A stretch of 64,000 nucleotides of DNA. It comes from Deltaproteobacteria bacterium (lineage in GTDB: Bacteria > Desulfobacterota > Deferrisomatia > Deferrisomatales > JACRMM01). A program made the translations under genes and the position numbers. Below, in pieces: positions 47,252 to 56,190 of the stretch (its first letter is position 1; the number at the start of each line of letters is the position of its first letter). The notes beneath the pieces are model-generated. The model saw only the letters and a list, made by a program, of their open reading frames with translations. It did not search any database and had not been told where the DNA came from. The stretch covers positions 62,001 through 126,000 of the forward strand of contig JACRMM010000046.1 in NCBI GenBank assembly GCA_016214985.1. The letters are read 5' to 3'.

Positions 47252-48373
47252 TCAGTAGTGGCACCGCCGGCAGAACTGGCGCTGCGCCGCCTCGTTGTGC
47301 TCGATGTCGGCCTTGGAGACGTCCTTCATGCCGTGGGGCTCGTGGCAGCTGCGGCAGTTCATGGCCTTGCCGGGTTTGGACGGGTCCAGGGCCGCCTCGA
47401 TGGGGTGGCCCGGGATCGGGTGGCCCCCGTTCTCCGCGATCTTCGCGTGGCAGCCTGCGCAGAAGGTGTTTCCGGTCGAGGCCGACAAGACCACGGTCTG
47501 GCCGCCGTGGGGGTCGTGGCACTTGGTGCAGGTCACCTTGCCGTGGAGACTCCTCTCGAGGGGCAGCGGGACCGTATCGGCGTGGCACTGAAGGCACAGC
47601 CGCGGCGTTTCGTCGCGCACGAGGGCTGATGTTTTCCCACCGTGGGGGTCGTGGCAGACGATGCACACGCCGGCTGCGACGGGGCCGTGCACGAACTTGC
47701 GGCTGCCGAGGATCTTGGAGAGGAACTCCTGGTGGCAGGTGCTGCAGAGAGCGGCCTGGGAGGATTTCTGGGTGAAGCGGGACGGGGCGAACTCGGCGGC
47801 GTGGCACTTGAAGCACTCGTAGACCGCGACCGGGCCGTGCACGCTCGGCCACGCTTCGACCGACGGATGGCAGGCGCCGCACACCTTGCCCGCGGGCGCC
47901 ATGGGGTGGTCCGCGACCGTCTCGAAGGTCTCCGGCAGGCTGTGGCACCCCTTGCACGTCGCCTCTTTCTCCTTGGTGTGGAAGGCGTAGGGCCGATCCT
48001 CCTTTCCCGTTGCGGTTCGAAGGCTCGAGGGTGGAATGAAGACGAGCCCGAGCGCCCCGAGCTCCGCTTCGTCGGAGGCGTCGAGCACGCGGACCGTGCG
48101 ACGGCCCTCGGTCAGGGGCAGGCGGATGTGGTGGAGATCCTCGTGGTCGCCGGGCGTCAGGACATCGGTGACCTCCGTCGGTTTCCCGTCGACCTGGATC
48201 AGGACTTTGGTGGTCGGTGCCACGGTGAACACCAGCAGGATCTGCGGGGTGTGGACCACGGCTCCGGAGAACGGGGTGAGGAGGTGGAAGGGTTTGTCGG
48301 TCGCAGCGGCGCCGTGGCCGAGTGCGAGCACCGCGAGGGCGAGACCTACTGGGGCCCATCGACGTCGATTCAT
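47252..48373 (-). CDS. Decahaem cytochrome c (doubled CxxCH type)
   Basis: An exported 373-residue cytochrome. A signal peptide (residues 1-24, ending GAAAT) is followed by an Ig-like N-terminal part (SGAVVHTPQILLVFTV). Ten CxxCH haem motifs follow: CKGCH, CGACH, CFKCH, CSTCH, CIVCH, CLQCH, CTKCH, CAGCH, CRSCH and CRRCH, several in the DPHGGKT/DPHGGQT context of doubled-CxxCH proteins. Such proteins carry electrons across the periplasm or at the outer surface, often in metal or extracellular respiration. ATG at 48373 is chosen because GAGGAGGTA precedes it. It is transcribed away from aconitase, alone. Confidence 0.9.
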   Translation of the reverse strand: MNRRRWAPVGLALAVLALGHGAAATDKPFHLLTPFSGAVVHTPQILLVFTVAPTTKVLIQVDGKPTEVTDVLTPGDHEDLHHIRLPLTEGRRTVRVLDASDEAELGALGLVFIPPSSLRTATGKEDRPYAFHTKEKEATCKGCHSLPETFETVADHPMAPAGKVCGACHPSVEAWPSVHGPVAVYECFKCHAAEFAPSRFTQKSSQAALCSTCHQEFLSKILGSRKFVHGPVAAGVCIVCHDPHGGKTSALVRDETPRLCLQCHADTVPLPLERSLHGKVTCTKCHDPHGGQTVVLSASTGNTFCAGCHAKIAENGGHPIPGHPIEAALDPSKPGKAMNCRSCHEPHGMKDVSKADIEHNEAAQRQFCRRCHY

Positions 48374-48457
48374 GGACGGATACCTCCTCGGACAAAGGGG
48401 GCGAACGGCACACTGATCGGCTGGCGGAGGGGAGAGCATGAGCCTGCGCGCGAACTC

Positions 48458-48486
48458 TTGCAGGGACCGCGAGCCTGTGGGATTCT
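48458..48486 (+). promoter_or_regulatory. Candidate promoter of aconitase
   Basis: TTGCAG (48458-48463) and GATTCT (48481-48486) are 17 bases apart, about 67 bases before the aconitase ATG, in the divergent gap. The -10 is only a moderate match. Confidence 0.4.
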
Positions 48487-48552
48487 AACGCCCCTTCGCC
48501 GCCTCGCAACGATCCCGGCCACCCGGTCGATTCCCCTGTAAGGAGCCCCACG

Positions 48553-51207
48553 ATGAACAACCCGTTCGGATCCTCCAGTGTTCTCGAGACCGCCTCGGGA
48601 CGCGTGGGGTGCTACCGCCTCTCGGCGTTGGAGGCGGCGGGTGTCGGCAGCGTCTCGCGTCTTCCCTTCTCCGTCAAGGTTCTGCTGGAGGCCCTGCTGC
48701 GCCGATGCGATGGCGCTGTGGTGACCGAGGGAGACGTCGCGGCCCTGGCGCGCTGGGGAACCGGGTCCAGCGAGGGCGAAGTGGCGTTCTTCCCGTCGCG
48801 GGTCCTCTTACAGGACTTCACCGGCGTGCCGGCCGTGGTGGATCTAGCCGCGCTCCGGGAGGCAACGCGCAGGCTCGGCGGCGACCCGGGGCGGATCAAC
48901 CCCCTCATCCCCGTGGACCTCGTGATCGATCACTCGGTCCAGGTGGATCGCTACGGCACGCAGGGTGCGCTCGCCTTCAACGCCCGCCGGGAGTTCGAGC
49001 GCAACCGGGAGCGCTACGAGTTCCTCAAGTGGGGGCAGGGCGCCTTCCGAAACTTCCGGGTCGTGCCACCGGCGACCGGCATCTGCCACCAGGTGAACCT
49101 GGAGTACCTGGCGCGGGTCGTCGAGGTGCGGGAAGAGGGGGGTCGGCCGGTCGCGTTTCCTGATTCGCTGGTGGGCACCGACTCCCACACCACCATGATC
49201 AACGGCCTGGGGGTCCTGGGCTGGGGAGTGGGCGGCATCGAGGCCGAGGCTGCCATGCTCGGACAGCCGCTCTACCTGCTGCCCCCCGAGGTCGTCGGGT
49301 TGAAGCTGGCCGGTGCGCTCGGCGAGGGGGTGACGGCCACCGATCTCGTGCTCACGGTGACGCAGCTTCTGCGGGCCCACGGCGTGGTGGACAAGTTCGT
49401 CGAGTTCTTCGGGCCGGGCGTCAGGCGCCTGAGCCTGCCGGACCGGGCGACCCTGGCGAACATGGCGCCGGAGTATGGGGCCACGATGGGCTTCTTCCCC
49501 GTGGACGCCGAGACGCTGGCCTACCTCCGCGCCACGGGCCGAAGCCCCGCCCTCGTGGACCTGGTCGAGCGCTACACCAAGGAGCAGGGGTTGTTTCACA
49601 GCGACGGGGTGCCCGAGCCGGCCTACACTGCGGTTCTGACCCTCGACATGGGCACGGTCGAGCCCTCCCTGGCGGGCCCGCGGCGACCGCAGGACCGCAC
49701 CCCGCTTCGGGAGGCGAAGGCCGGCTTTCGTGCGGCGCTTCGCGCGACCTGGGGCAAGGAGGGGGAGCCCGCGCCCGGGGAGCTCTCCCACGGCTCGGTG
49801 GTGATCGCCTCCATCACATCGTGCACCAACACGTCGAACCCGTCGGTGATGATCGGGGCCGGGTTGGTGGCCAAGAAGGCGGTCGCGAGAGGGCTCACCG
49901 TGAAGCCTTGGGTGAAGACGAGCCTCGCGCCGGGCTCCCGGGTCGTGTCGCGGTACTTGGAGGCGGCGGGCCTCACCCCCTACCTCGAGGCGCTGCGCTT
50001 CCACCTGGTCGGCTACGGGTGCGCCACCTGTATCGGCAACAGCGGGCCTCTCCCGAACGAGGTCGCCGAGGCGGTACGGGGCCGCGACCTGGTCGCAGCC
50101 GCCGTTCTCTCGGGCAACCGCAACTTCGAAGGCCGCATCCACCCGCTGACCCGCGCGAACTACCTCGCGAGCCCGCCGTTGGTCGTGGCCTATGCGCTCG
50201 CCGGCACGGTGGACGTGGACCTGACGACCGAGCCTCTGGGTGCGGACCCCAACGGAGAGCCGGTGTACCTCCGCGACGTCTGGCCCACGGAAGCGGAGGT
50301 GCGGGAGGCGGTCGCCCGGGCCGTCTCCTCCGAGCTCTTCTCCGAGGAGTACGCCACGGTCTTCGGGGGCAGCGAGCTGTGGAACGCGGTGGAGGCGCCC
50401 ACGGGCGATCTCTACGCCTGGGACGCCGAGTCCACGTACATACGGGAGCCCCCGTTCTTCCAGGACCTGACCCGGGAGCCGCCGCCGGCTCGCCCGCTGC
50501 GCGGCGCCCGCGCCCTGGCGCTGCTCGGCGACTCGGTGACGACCGATCACATCTCCCCGGCCGGCGACATCGCCGCAGCGACTCCGGCGGGCCGCTTCCT
50601 GCTGGATCGGGGCGTGGCGAAAGAGGAGTTCAACTCCTACGGCGCGCGCCGCGGAAACCATCAGGTGATGATGCGGGGCACCTTCGCGAACGTCCGCCTG
50701 CGAAACCTCCTCGCGCCCGGTACCGAGGGCGGCGTCACGGTCCACGTGCCGAGCGGGGAGCCGATGAGCATCTACGACGCGGCCCAGCGCTACGCGGCCG
50801 AAGCCACGCCCCTGGTCATCCTGGCCGGGAAGGACTACGGCATGGGCTCGAGCCGCGACTGGGCGGCCAAGGGCACGACCCTTCTCGGCGTGCGCGCCGT
50901 CCTCGCCGAGAGCTTCGAGCGCATCCACCGCTCGAACCTCCTGGGCATGGGCGTCCTGCCGCTGCAGTTCCGCCCCGGCGAGACCGCGGGGAGCCTCGGT
51001 CTGACCGGTAAGGAGCTCTTCGACGTGGAGGGCGCGGAGGGGGCCCTCGAGCCGGGTCAGGAGCTCCGCGTGACGGCGCGGTCGGCGGGCGGGTCGACGA
51101 CGACCTTCGCGGTGATCGTTCGGATCAACACGCCGGTCGAGGCCGAGTACTACCGCCACGGCGGGATCCTGCCGATGGTGCTGCGCGGGTTGTTGGGTGA
51201 TGGGTAG
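48553..51207 (+). CDS. acnA: Aconitate hydratase A
   Basis: Aconitase interconverts citrate and isocitrate in the TCA cycle using a [4Fe-4S] cluster. Cluster ligands are visible as Cys424 in [20 protein letters not shown] and Cys490/Cys493 in [14 protein letters not shown]. The C-terminal swivel domain has [14 protein letters not shown] and [16 protein letters not shown]. The length of 884 residues and the N-terminal [13 protein letters not shown] and [20 protein letters not shown] motifs fit the AcnA/IRP class and not AcnB. AAGGAGC precedes the ATG. A small membrane-protein gene overlaps its 3' end. Confidence 0.97.
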   Translation: MNNPFGSSSVLETASGRVGCYRLSALEAAGVGSVSRLPFSVKVLLEALLRRCDGAVVTEGDVAALARWGTGSSEGEVAFFPSRVLLQDFTGVPAVVDLAALREATRRLGGDPGRINPLIPVDLVIDHSVQVDRYGTQGALAFNARREFERNRERYEFLKWGQGAFRNFRVVPPATGICHQVNLEYLARVVEVREEGGRPVAFPDSLVGTDSHTTMINGLGVLGWGVGGIEAEAAMLGQPLYLLPPEVVGLKLAGALGEGVTATDLVLTVTQLLRAHGVVDKFVEFFGPGVRRLSLPDRATLANMAPEYGATMGFFPVDAETLAYLRATGRSPALVDLVERYTKEQGLFHSDGVPEPAYTAVLTLDMGTVEPSLAGPRRPQDRTPLREAKAGFRAALRATWGKEGEPAPGELSHGSVVIASITSCTNTSNPSVMIGAGLVAKKAVARGLTVKPWVKTSLAPGSRVVSRYLEAAGLTPYLEALRFHLVGYGCATCIGNSGPLPNEVAEAVRGRDLVAAAVLSGNRNFEGRIHPLTRANYLASPPLVVAYALAGTVDVDLTTEPLGADPNGEPVYLRDVWPTEAEVREAVARAVSSELFSEEYATVFGGSELWNAVEAPTGDLYAWDAESTYIREPPFFQDLTREPPPARPLRGARALALLGDSVTTDHISPAGDIAAATPAGRFLLDRGVAKEEFNSYGARRGNHQVMMRGTFANVRLRNLLAPGTEGGVTVHVPSGEPMSIYDAAQRYAAEATPLVILAGKDYGMGSSRDWAAKGTTLLGVRAVLAESFERIHRSNLLGMGVLPLQFRPGETAGSLGLTGKELFDVEGAEGALEPGQELRVTARSAGGSTTTFAVIVRINTPVEAEYYRHGGILPMVLRGLLGDG

Positions 51208-51583
51208 CGGCGTGGACGGCCCGACGCGAGGGGACGCCGAAGGGACCGCTCCCTCGGAGGCAGAGCTCTCTGCGGGGCTCTCCGTGATCCGGCGCCGGCG
51301 CTGGTACCTGTGGGCCGTGCTCCTCACCTACCTGCCGGCGATCTGGCTCTCGCTAGAGATCACGGAGTCGGACCGGAAGACGGCCGTCGTGTTCGGGGTG
51401 TGGGTGGCGATGGCCGCCGTGGCGGGCGCCGTGGTCGCGGCCGCCCGCTGCCCGCGCTGCGGCAACTACTTCCACCTGATGGGGCTCATGCCGGTGTGGG
51501 TGCGCAAGTGCCTGCACTGCGGGCTCGGACTCACGGTGGACAAGAGGGCGAAAGGGGGGCCGGCTGGGAAGCTGGGAGGCTAG
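51200..51583 (+). CDS. Small membrane protein with zinc-ribbon end
   Basis: A 127-residue protein with two predicted transmembrane helices ([19 protein letters not shown], then [20 protein letters not shown]), followed by a cytoplasmic zinc ribbon ([12 protein letters not shown] and CLHCGLGL). Topology and function are not known. The start (ATG 51200, or GTG 51197 three bases earlier) lies within the last codons of aconitase, so it is translationally coupled. Its C-terminal tail (KLGG) runs into a purine-rich degenerate repeat, so the true end may have been altered by the repeat. Confidence 0.7.
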   Translation: MGSGVDGPTRGDAEGTAPSEAELSAGLSVIRRRRWYLWAVLLTYLPAIWLSLEITESDRKTAVVFGVWVAMAAVAGAVVAAARCPRCGNYFHLMGLMPVWVRKCLHCGLGLTVDKRAKGGPAGKLGG

Positions 51584-51630
51584 GAGGCTGGAACGCTAGA
51601 GGATCGGAAAAGCTGGAACGCTGGAAAGCG
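51563..51630. repeat. Degenerate GCTGGAA/GCTAGGA tandem repeat
   Basis: Six or so imperfect units of 8-12 bases (GCTGGGAA, GCTGGGAGGCTAGGA, GGCTGGAACGCTAGA, AGCTGGAACGCTGGAA) form an array that overlaps the 3' end of the zinc-ribbon gene. Similar GGCTGGAA/GCTAGGA strings occur as dispersed intergenic repeats in other genomes, as I recall. Confidence 0.5.
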
Positions 51631-51750
51631 CGGTACCCCCCCCATTCTTGGGGATAAAGCTGGACCGCCGCGAGAGGGTTCCCGGCCCCCTCCCGGCGGT
51701 CGGGGAACGCCGCCGGTGGCGTGCGGCAGGGTCGTCGCAGTGGTCTCGCG

Positions 51751-52182
51751 TCAGTGGCCCCTCTCCAACCGGCGGAGAACGTCCTGCATCGCCGGGGAAA
51801 TATCCGCGTGGTGATGGGTCATCTTCCACTCTCCGCCCTCTCGTCGATAGATGTTCGTCACGCGCTGCTCGGTGGCGACCCGCTGTCCGGCAAGCGTAAA
51901 CTGCCCCTTCTCGACGCCCACTTCGTAGGCGGCATCCCCGGCGACTTGGACGAGTTGATCGTTCAGCTCGATCTTCCCGTCTGAGGCCAGTCGGGCGACC
52001 TGCTCGAACGACCCCCTCACCGCATCCCAACCGACTTCCCGACCGCCGATCGGGTGCATGGTGGTTACAGCCGCGCCGTGGGACCAGATGCTTGCCAATG
52101 GGCCCGCGTCCCCATTGGCCATGCGGTTCAAACCCGCGTAGAACTGCTTCGACGCCTCGCGTACTTCGTCTTCTCTGGACAT
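51751..52182 (-). CDS. SnoaL-like / DUF4440-type protein
   Basis: A 143-residue single-domain protein of the NTF2-like fold: helices at the N-terminus (VREASKQFYAGLNRMANGDA), then WSHGAAVTTMHPIGGREVGW, and the sheet AAYEVGVEKGQFTLAGQRVA with EWKMTHHHADISP. Family members bind small ligands or serve as polyketide cyclase-like or stress proteins, so the specific role is unknown. It is the second gene of a two-gene minus-strand unit, 12 bases after the small alpha/beta-barrel gene. Confidence 0.8.
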   Translation of the reverse strand: MSREDEVREASKQFYAGLNRMANGDAGPLASIWSHGAAVTTMHPIGGREVGWDAVRGSFEQVARLASDGKIELNDQLVQVAGDAAYEVGVEKGQFTLAGQRVATEQRVTNIYRREGGEWKMTHHHADISPAMQDVLRRLERGH

Positions 52183-52194
52183 GATCCATTCTCC

Positions 52195-52464
52195 TCAGCC
52201 GTTGACGAAGTAGATGTCCGGCTTATCCACGACGCCGAGTTTCTGCATGGTCTCTTTCAGATCCGCAGAGCCGGCAAAGGCTTTCGCTCGCCCAAGATCT
52301 GCCGCGTCAAAGACGATGATGACTTCGTTCGGGTCGTCAGCACCCCGCAGAAAGTGCCGCTCCGTGAGGCCCGCCTCGAGGCGTTTGGGAAGGTGCGCGT
52401 CGTAGCCGAGCTTCCATGCCGGAAAGTCCCTAACCTTGTGCCGTACGAGCATGTAACTGGCCAT
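52195..52464 (-). CDS. Small dimeric alpha/beta-barrel protein (cyclase / monooxygenase-like)
   Basis: An 89-residue protein with VRHKVRDFPAWKLGYDAH, RHFLRGADDPNEVIIVFD and KAFAGSADLKETMQKLGV in order. This matches the small ferredoxin-like barrel proteins often annotated as antibiotic-biosynthesis monooxygenase or cyclase. No catalytic role is clear. ATG at 52464 is selected because GAAAGGAGA lies just upstream; the frame is open further 5' without good sites. Confidence 0.75.
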   Translation of the reverse strand: MASYMLVRHKVRDFPAWKLGYDAHLPKRLEAGLTERHFLRGADDPNEVIIVFDAADLGRAKAFAGSADLKETMQKLGVVDKPDIYFVNG

Positions 52465-52800
52465 GGCGATTCTCCTTTCTATTGCCGCGGCGTTCGCGGC
52501 CGACGGTTTTGGGGTGCAGCAATTCCTGTGGTGCTGTTGCAATCGTTCGTCCGATTCTCGATCAGGTTAGGTCGGCACTGGAGGCGGGGCTAGGGTGTAG
52601 GGGTACGATATACACGAAGGGGCCACCAAATACCCACATAGCTATGCGAAGCGATGCCGCCTGGGACGCTGGGCCCCGCTCCTGCGCGTCCATTCGCCCG
52701 CGGGATACACGGATCTCTTCCGCGGCGAGAGTCAGAAGACGAAACAAAGGCCGCCCAGCGGGGCGGCCTTTGTACAGACACGGCTGGGGATCGACCCGGC
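52465..52800. other. Gene-free gap between the acyl-CoA ligase operon and the small barrel gene
   Basis: I see no gene in these 336 bases. The segment holds the terminator of the acyl-CoA operon (52746-52771) and the leader of the minus-strand barrel/SnoaL pair. I found no convincing -35/-10 pair. Confidence 0.6.
52746..52771 (-). terminator. Intrinsic terminator of the beta-oxidation operon
   Basis: On the minus strand AAAGGCCGCC pairs with GGCGGCCTTT around a six-base loop and is followed by GTTT, giving TTTGTTT. It sits 30 bases beyond the acyl-CoA ligase stop. Confidence 0.85.
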
Positions 52801-54444
52801 TCAGCCTTTGTACTTCTCCCGCAAGACCCTCTTGTTGATCTTCCCCACGCTCGTCTTGTCGATCGCGTCGACGAACAGCACCTTGTCCGGTATGCCATAC
52901 CGGGAGATGATGCCCCGCTCCGCGTAGTCCTTGACGTGCGCCTTGATCTCCTCCTCGGTCGCGGCCGCGCCCGCCTTGCGGACCACGAGCGCCACGGGGC
53001 GTTCGCCCCACTTCTCGTCGGGCCGGCCGATGACCGCCACCTCGCTCACCGCCGGGTGCTGGCTCACCACGTCCTCGAGCTCGAGCGACGAGATCCACTC
53101 ACCGCCGGTCTTGATCACATCCTTGATGCGGTCCGAGATCTGGGCGTAGCCCCGCGCGTCGATGCTCGCCACGTCGGCGGTGTGCAGGTAGCCGCCGGCC
53201 CACAGAGACGCGGAGCTCTGCGTGTCCTTGAGGTAGCCCTGCGTGAGCCAGGGGGCCCGGACCACGATCTCGCCCGTGGCCTTGCCGTCGTGGGGCACGT
53301 CCGCCATGGTTTCGTCGACGATCCGAAGGTCCACCAGGGGCAGCGGCCTCCCGGTCTTGCAGCGGATCTCGACCGCCTGGTCCTCGTCGAGGTCCCCCAG
53401 CTCCGGGGACAGGTGGGCGAGCGTGAGGATCGGGCAGGTCTCCGACATGCCGTAGCCCGTGAAGATGTCGATGCCCCGGGCCAGAGCGGCCTTGCACAGC
53501 GCCTTGGGCAGGGCGGAACCCCCGATGATGACCTTCCACCGGGAGAGATCCGTTTGGGCCAGGGCCGGGCTGCCCAGGATCATGTGGAGGATCGTGGGCA
53601 CGCAGTGGGAGAAGGTGACGTGCTCCTTCTGGACGAGGCCCAGCAGCACGGCAGGGTCGTAACGGCCCGGGTACACCTGCTTCACGCCCAGGAGAGTGGC
53701 CATGTACGGGATGCCCCAGGCGTGGACGTGGAACATGGGCGTGATCGGCATGTACACGTCGCCCTTGTGGAACCGGCCCTGATCGGCCGTCGAGGCGAGC
53801 GCCGAGAGGCCGCCCAGGGTGTGGAGGACGAGCTGGCGGTGGCTGAAGTAGACGCCCTTGGGGAGCCCGGTGGTGCCGGTCGTGTAGAACGTCGTGGCGC
53901 GCGTGTTCTCGTCGAGCTCCGGGAAGTCGTACTGCGACGAGCTCCGCGCGAGGAGCGCCTCGTACTCCGTCGCCAGGGGGACCGACGTCGTGGGCGGCTC
54001 CACCGCGTCGCTGAGGACCACGAAGGTCTTTACGGTCTCGAGGCGGTCGCGGATCTGCTCCAGGACCGGCAGGAACTCCGCGTTGACGAGCAGGACGTCG
54101 TCCTCCGCGTGGTTGATCGTGTAGATGAGCTGCTCGGGCGACAGGCGCACGTTCACGGTGTGGAGGATCGCGCCCATCATCGGCACCGCGAAGAAGCACT
54201 CCAGGTAGCGGTGGCTGTCCCAGTCCATCATCGCCACCGTGTCGCCGGGCTTCACGCCCAGGCTCGCCAGCCCGTTGGCCAGGCGGCCGAGGCGGTCGCG
54301 CAGCTCCCGGTAGGTGTACCGGACCAGGTCTCGGTACACGATCTCCTGCTCCGGGGAGTGGAGCAGCGGGGCGTGGAGGAGTTGCTTGATCAGGAGGGGA
54401 TACTCATAGGCCGAGAGGGTCTTCTCGATGAGTTTGGCCGGCAT
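52801..54444 (-). CDS. Fatty acid-CoA ligase (AMP-binding)
   Basis: An adenylate-forming ligase that activates a carboxylic acid to its CoA thioester with ATP. The P-loop-like signature TFYTTGTTGLPKGVYFSHRQ, the A5 motif FTGYGMSETCPILTL and the C-terminal lysine region DKTSVGKINKRVLRE are all present. The length of 547 residues fits medium/long-chain ligases. ATG at 54444 follows GGAGGTCCC. It is the last gene of the operon thiolase, acyl-CoA dehydrogenase, 3-hydroxyacyl-CoA dehydrogenase, enoyl-CoA hydratase, ligase. It probably supplies the acyl-CoA that the others degrade. Chain-length preference cannot be read from sequence. Confidence 0.92.
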   Translation of the reverse strand: MPAKLIEKTLSAYEYPLLIKQLLHAPLLHSPEQEIVYRDLVRYTYRELRDRLGRLANGLASLGVKPGDTVAMMDWDSHRYLECFFAVPMMGAILHTVNVRLSPEQLIYTINHAEDDVLLVNAEFLPVLEQIRDRLETVKTFVVLSDAVEPPTTSVPLATEYEALLARSSSQYDFPELDENTRATTFYTTGTTGLPKGVYFSHRQLVLHTLGGLSALASTADQGRFHKGDVYMPITPMFHVHAWGIPYMATLLGVKQVYPGRYDPAVLLGLVQKEHVTFSHCVPTILHMILGSPALAQTDLSRWKVIIGGSALPKALCKAALARGIDIFTGYGMSETCPILTLAHLSPELGDLDEDQAVEIRCKTGRPLPLVDLRIVDETMADVPHDGKATGEIVVRAPWLTQGYLKDTQSSASLWAGGYLHTADVASIDARGYAQISDRIKDVIKTGGEWISSLELEDVVSQHPAVSEVAVIGRPDEKWGERPVALVVRKAGAAATEEEIKAHVKDYAERGIISRYGIPDKVLFVDAIDKTSVGKINKRVLREKYKG

Positions 54445-54489
54445 GCGGGACCTCCGTTGTAGTTGTTGGTTCTTGAACAAACAACTTTC

Positions 54490-55275
54490 TCACCGGCCCT
54501 GGAAGATCGGCTTTCGCTTCTCCACGAAGGCGGCCGTGCCCTCGGCCTTGTCCTCGGTGGCGCAGCAGACACCGAAGTTCTCCGCCTCGATCGCGCAGGC
54601 GCGCTCGAGGTCGATCTCCACGCCGAGCTCGATGGACCGCTTGCACAGGGCGAGCGCGAGCGGCGCCTTTCCGGCCAGTTGCTTCGCCAGGGCCTTCGCC
54701 GCCTCGAGGACCTCGGCGGCCGGGACCACCTTGTCCACCAGGCCGATGCGCAAGGCCTCCGCGGCGGTGACCATGTCGCCGGTGTAGATGAGGAGCTTCG
54801 CCGCGCCCTTGCCCACGAGCCGGGGCAGGCGTTGCGTGCCGCCGTACCCGGGCAGGATACCGAGATTGATCTCGGGCTGCCCGAGGCGAGCGGTGTCGGC
54901 GGCGATCCGGATGTCGCCGGCCATGGCGAGCTCGCACCCGCCGCCCAGGGCGAAGCCGTTGATCGCGACGATGACCGGCTTGTCGAGCTTCTCCAGCTTG
55001 AAGAAGACCGCCTGCCCGCGCCGGCACATGTCGACACCGGCCAGGGGGGACGGCAGGGCACGGATCTCGGTGATGTCGGCGCCGGCCACGAAGGCCTTCT
55101 CGCCGGCGCCCGTGAGCACGAGCGCCCGGATCGAAGTGTCGGCTGCCACCTCGTCGAGGGCCGCGTCCAGCTCTCGGATCGTGACGGCGTTGAGCGCGTT
55201 CAGCGCCTTCGGCCGGTTGAAGGTGAGGATCGCGATCCCCTCGTCCCGCTCCAGGAGGATGTTCTCGTAGCCCAT
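54490..55275 (-). CDS. Enoyl-CoA hydratase (crotonase)
   Basis: Hydrates trans-2-enoyl-CoA (crotonyl-CoA) to 3-hydroxyacyl-CoA. Both catalytic glutamates are in context: NGFALGGGCELAMAGDIRIA and GQPEINLGILPGYGGTQRLP. The oxyanion-hole glycine follows EKAFVAGADITEI. The length of 261 residues is standard. It starts three bases after the dehydrogenase stop, so the two are tightly coupled. No fused dehydrogenase domain is present. Confidence 0.95.
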   Translation of the reverse strand: MGYENILLERDEGIAILTFNRPKALNALNAVTIRELDAALDEVAADTSIRALVLTGAGEKAFVAGADITEIRALPSPLAGVDMCRRGQAVFFKLEKLDKPVIVAINGFALGGGCELAMAGDIRIAADTARLGQPEINLGILPGYGGTQRLPRLVGKGAAKLLIYTGDMVTAAEALRIGLVDKVVPAAEVLEAAKALAKQLAGKAPLALALCKRSIELGVEIDLERACAIEAENFGVCCATEDKAEGTAAFVEKRKPIFQGR

Positions 55276-55278
55276 GTC

Positions 55279-56136
55279 TCACCCCTTCGTGTAGTCGTAG
55301 AAGCCTCGTCCGCTCTTCTTTCCCAGGTAGCCGGCGGTCACCATCTGTTTAAGGAGCGGCGGCGGAGCGTACTTGGCGTCCTTGAACTCGTCAAACATGA
55401 TGTTGGCGATGTAATAGGTCGTGTCGAGGCCCACGAAGTCGAGAAGCGTCAGCGGCCCCATGGGGTGGGCGCAGCCGAGCACCATGCCGTTGTCGATGTC
55501 CTCGGCGGTCGCGAGGCCGATCTCGTACGCCCGGATGGCGTCGAGGAGGTAGGGGATCAGCAGGAGGTTGACGATGAACCCCGGCCGGTCCTTGGCGAGG
55601 ATCGATCGCTTGCCGATCTTGTCGGAGAACGCCCGGGCCGCGGCGACGGTCTCATCGCTCGTCTTGATCGTGCGGATGATCTCGAGGAGCTTCATCACCG
55701 GCACCGGGTTGAAGAAGTGCAGCCCCAGGAACTGCTCGGGACGCTTCGTGGCCGCCGCCATGGCGATGATCGGGATGGAGGAGGTGTTGCTCGCGAAGAT
55801 CGCCGCAGGGCCGCAGATTGCGTCCAGCGCCGCAAAGACCTTCTTCTTCTCGTCGAGGTTCTCGATGGCGGCCTCGATGACGAGGTCGCAGCCGGCGAAG
55901 TCCTCGAGCCGGGTCGTGCCCCGGATCCGTCCGAGGACCGCCTTCCCGTCCGCCTCGGCCATCTTCCCCTTGGCCACGGCTCCGCCGATCGTCTTCTCGA
56001 TCTTCGCGAGCCCTGCTTTCAGAAACTCGTCGTTGATCTCCCGAACGACGACCGAATAGCCCGCCTGGGCACACACCTGGGCGATGCCGGACCCCATGAG
56101 CCCGCAGCCCACCACGCCTACGGTCTTGATCTCCAT
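55279..56136 (-). CDS. hbd: 3-hydroxybutyryl-CoA dehydrogenase
   Basis: NAD(P)-dependent oxidation of 3-hydroxybutyryl-CoA to acetoacetyl-CoA. The Rossmann motif VGVVGCGLMGSGIAQVCAQA opens the protein. The catalytic His is in LGLHFFNPVPVMKLLEIIR, preceded by ASNTSSIPI, and the C-terminal domain has NRLLIP-like (VNLLLIPYLLDAIRAYE) and AHPMGPLTLLDFVGLD. The length of 285 residues matches single-domain Hbd/PaaH enzymes. The gene sits between acyl-CoA dehydrogenase and crotonase. Confidence 0.95.
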   Translation of the reverse strand: MEIKTVGVVGCGLMGSGIAQVCAQAGYSVVVREINDEFLKAGLAKIEKTIGGAVAKGKMAEADGKAVLGRIRGTTRLEDFAGCDLVIEAAIENLDEKKKVFAALDAICGPAAIFASNTSSIPIIAMAAATKRPEQFLGLHFFNPVPVMKLLEIIRTIKTSDETVAAARAFSDKIGKRSILAKDRPGFIVNLLLIPYLLDAIRAYEIGLATAEDIDNGMVLGCAHPMGPLTLLDFVGLDTTYYIANIMFDEFKDAKYAPPPLLKQMVTAGYLGKKSGRGFYDYTKG

Positions 56137-56190
56137 GTCGCTCCTCCCTCGGATGGCACTGTTGTTGGCGGTTCGAGTGACGTTCGAATC

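Noticed and set aside
48844..51327. An 827-codon minus-strand open frame
   Set aside because: Antisense to aconitase, whose conserved motifs and cluster cysteines are clear on the plus strand.
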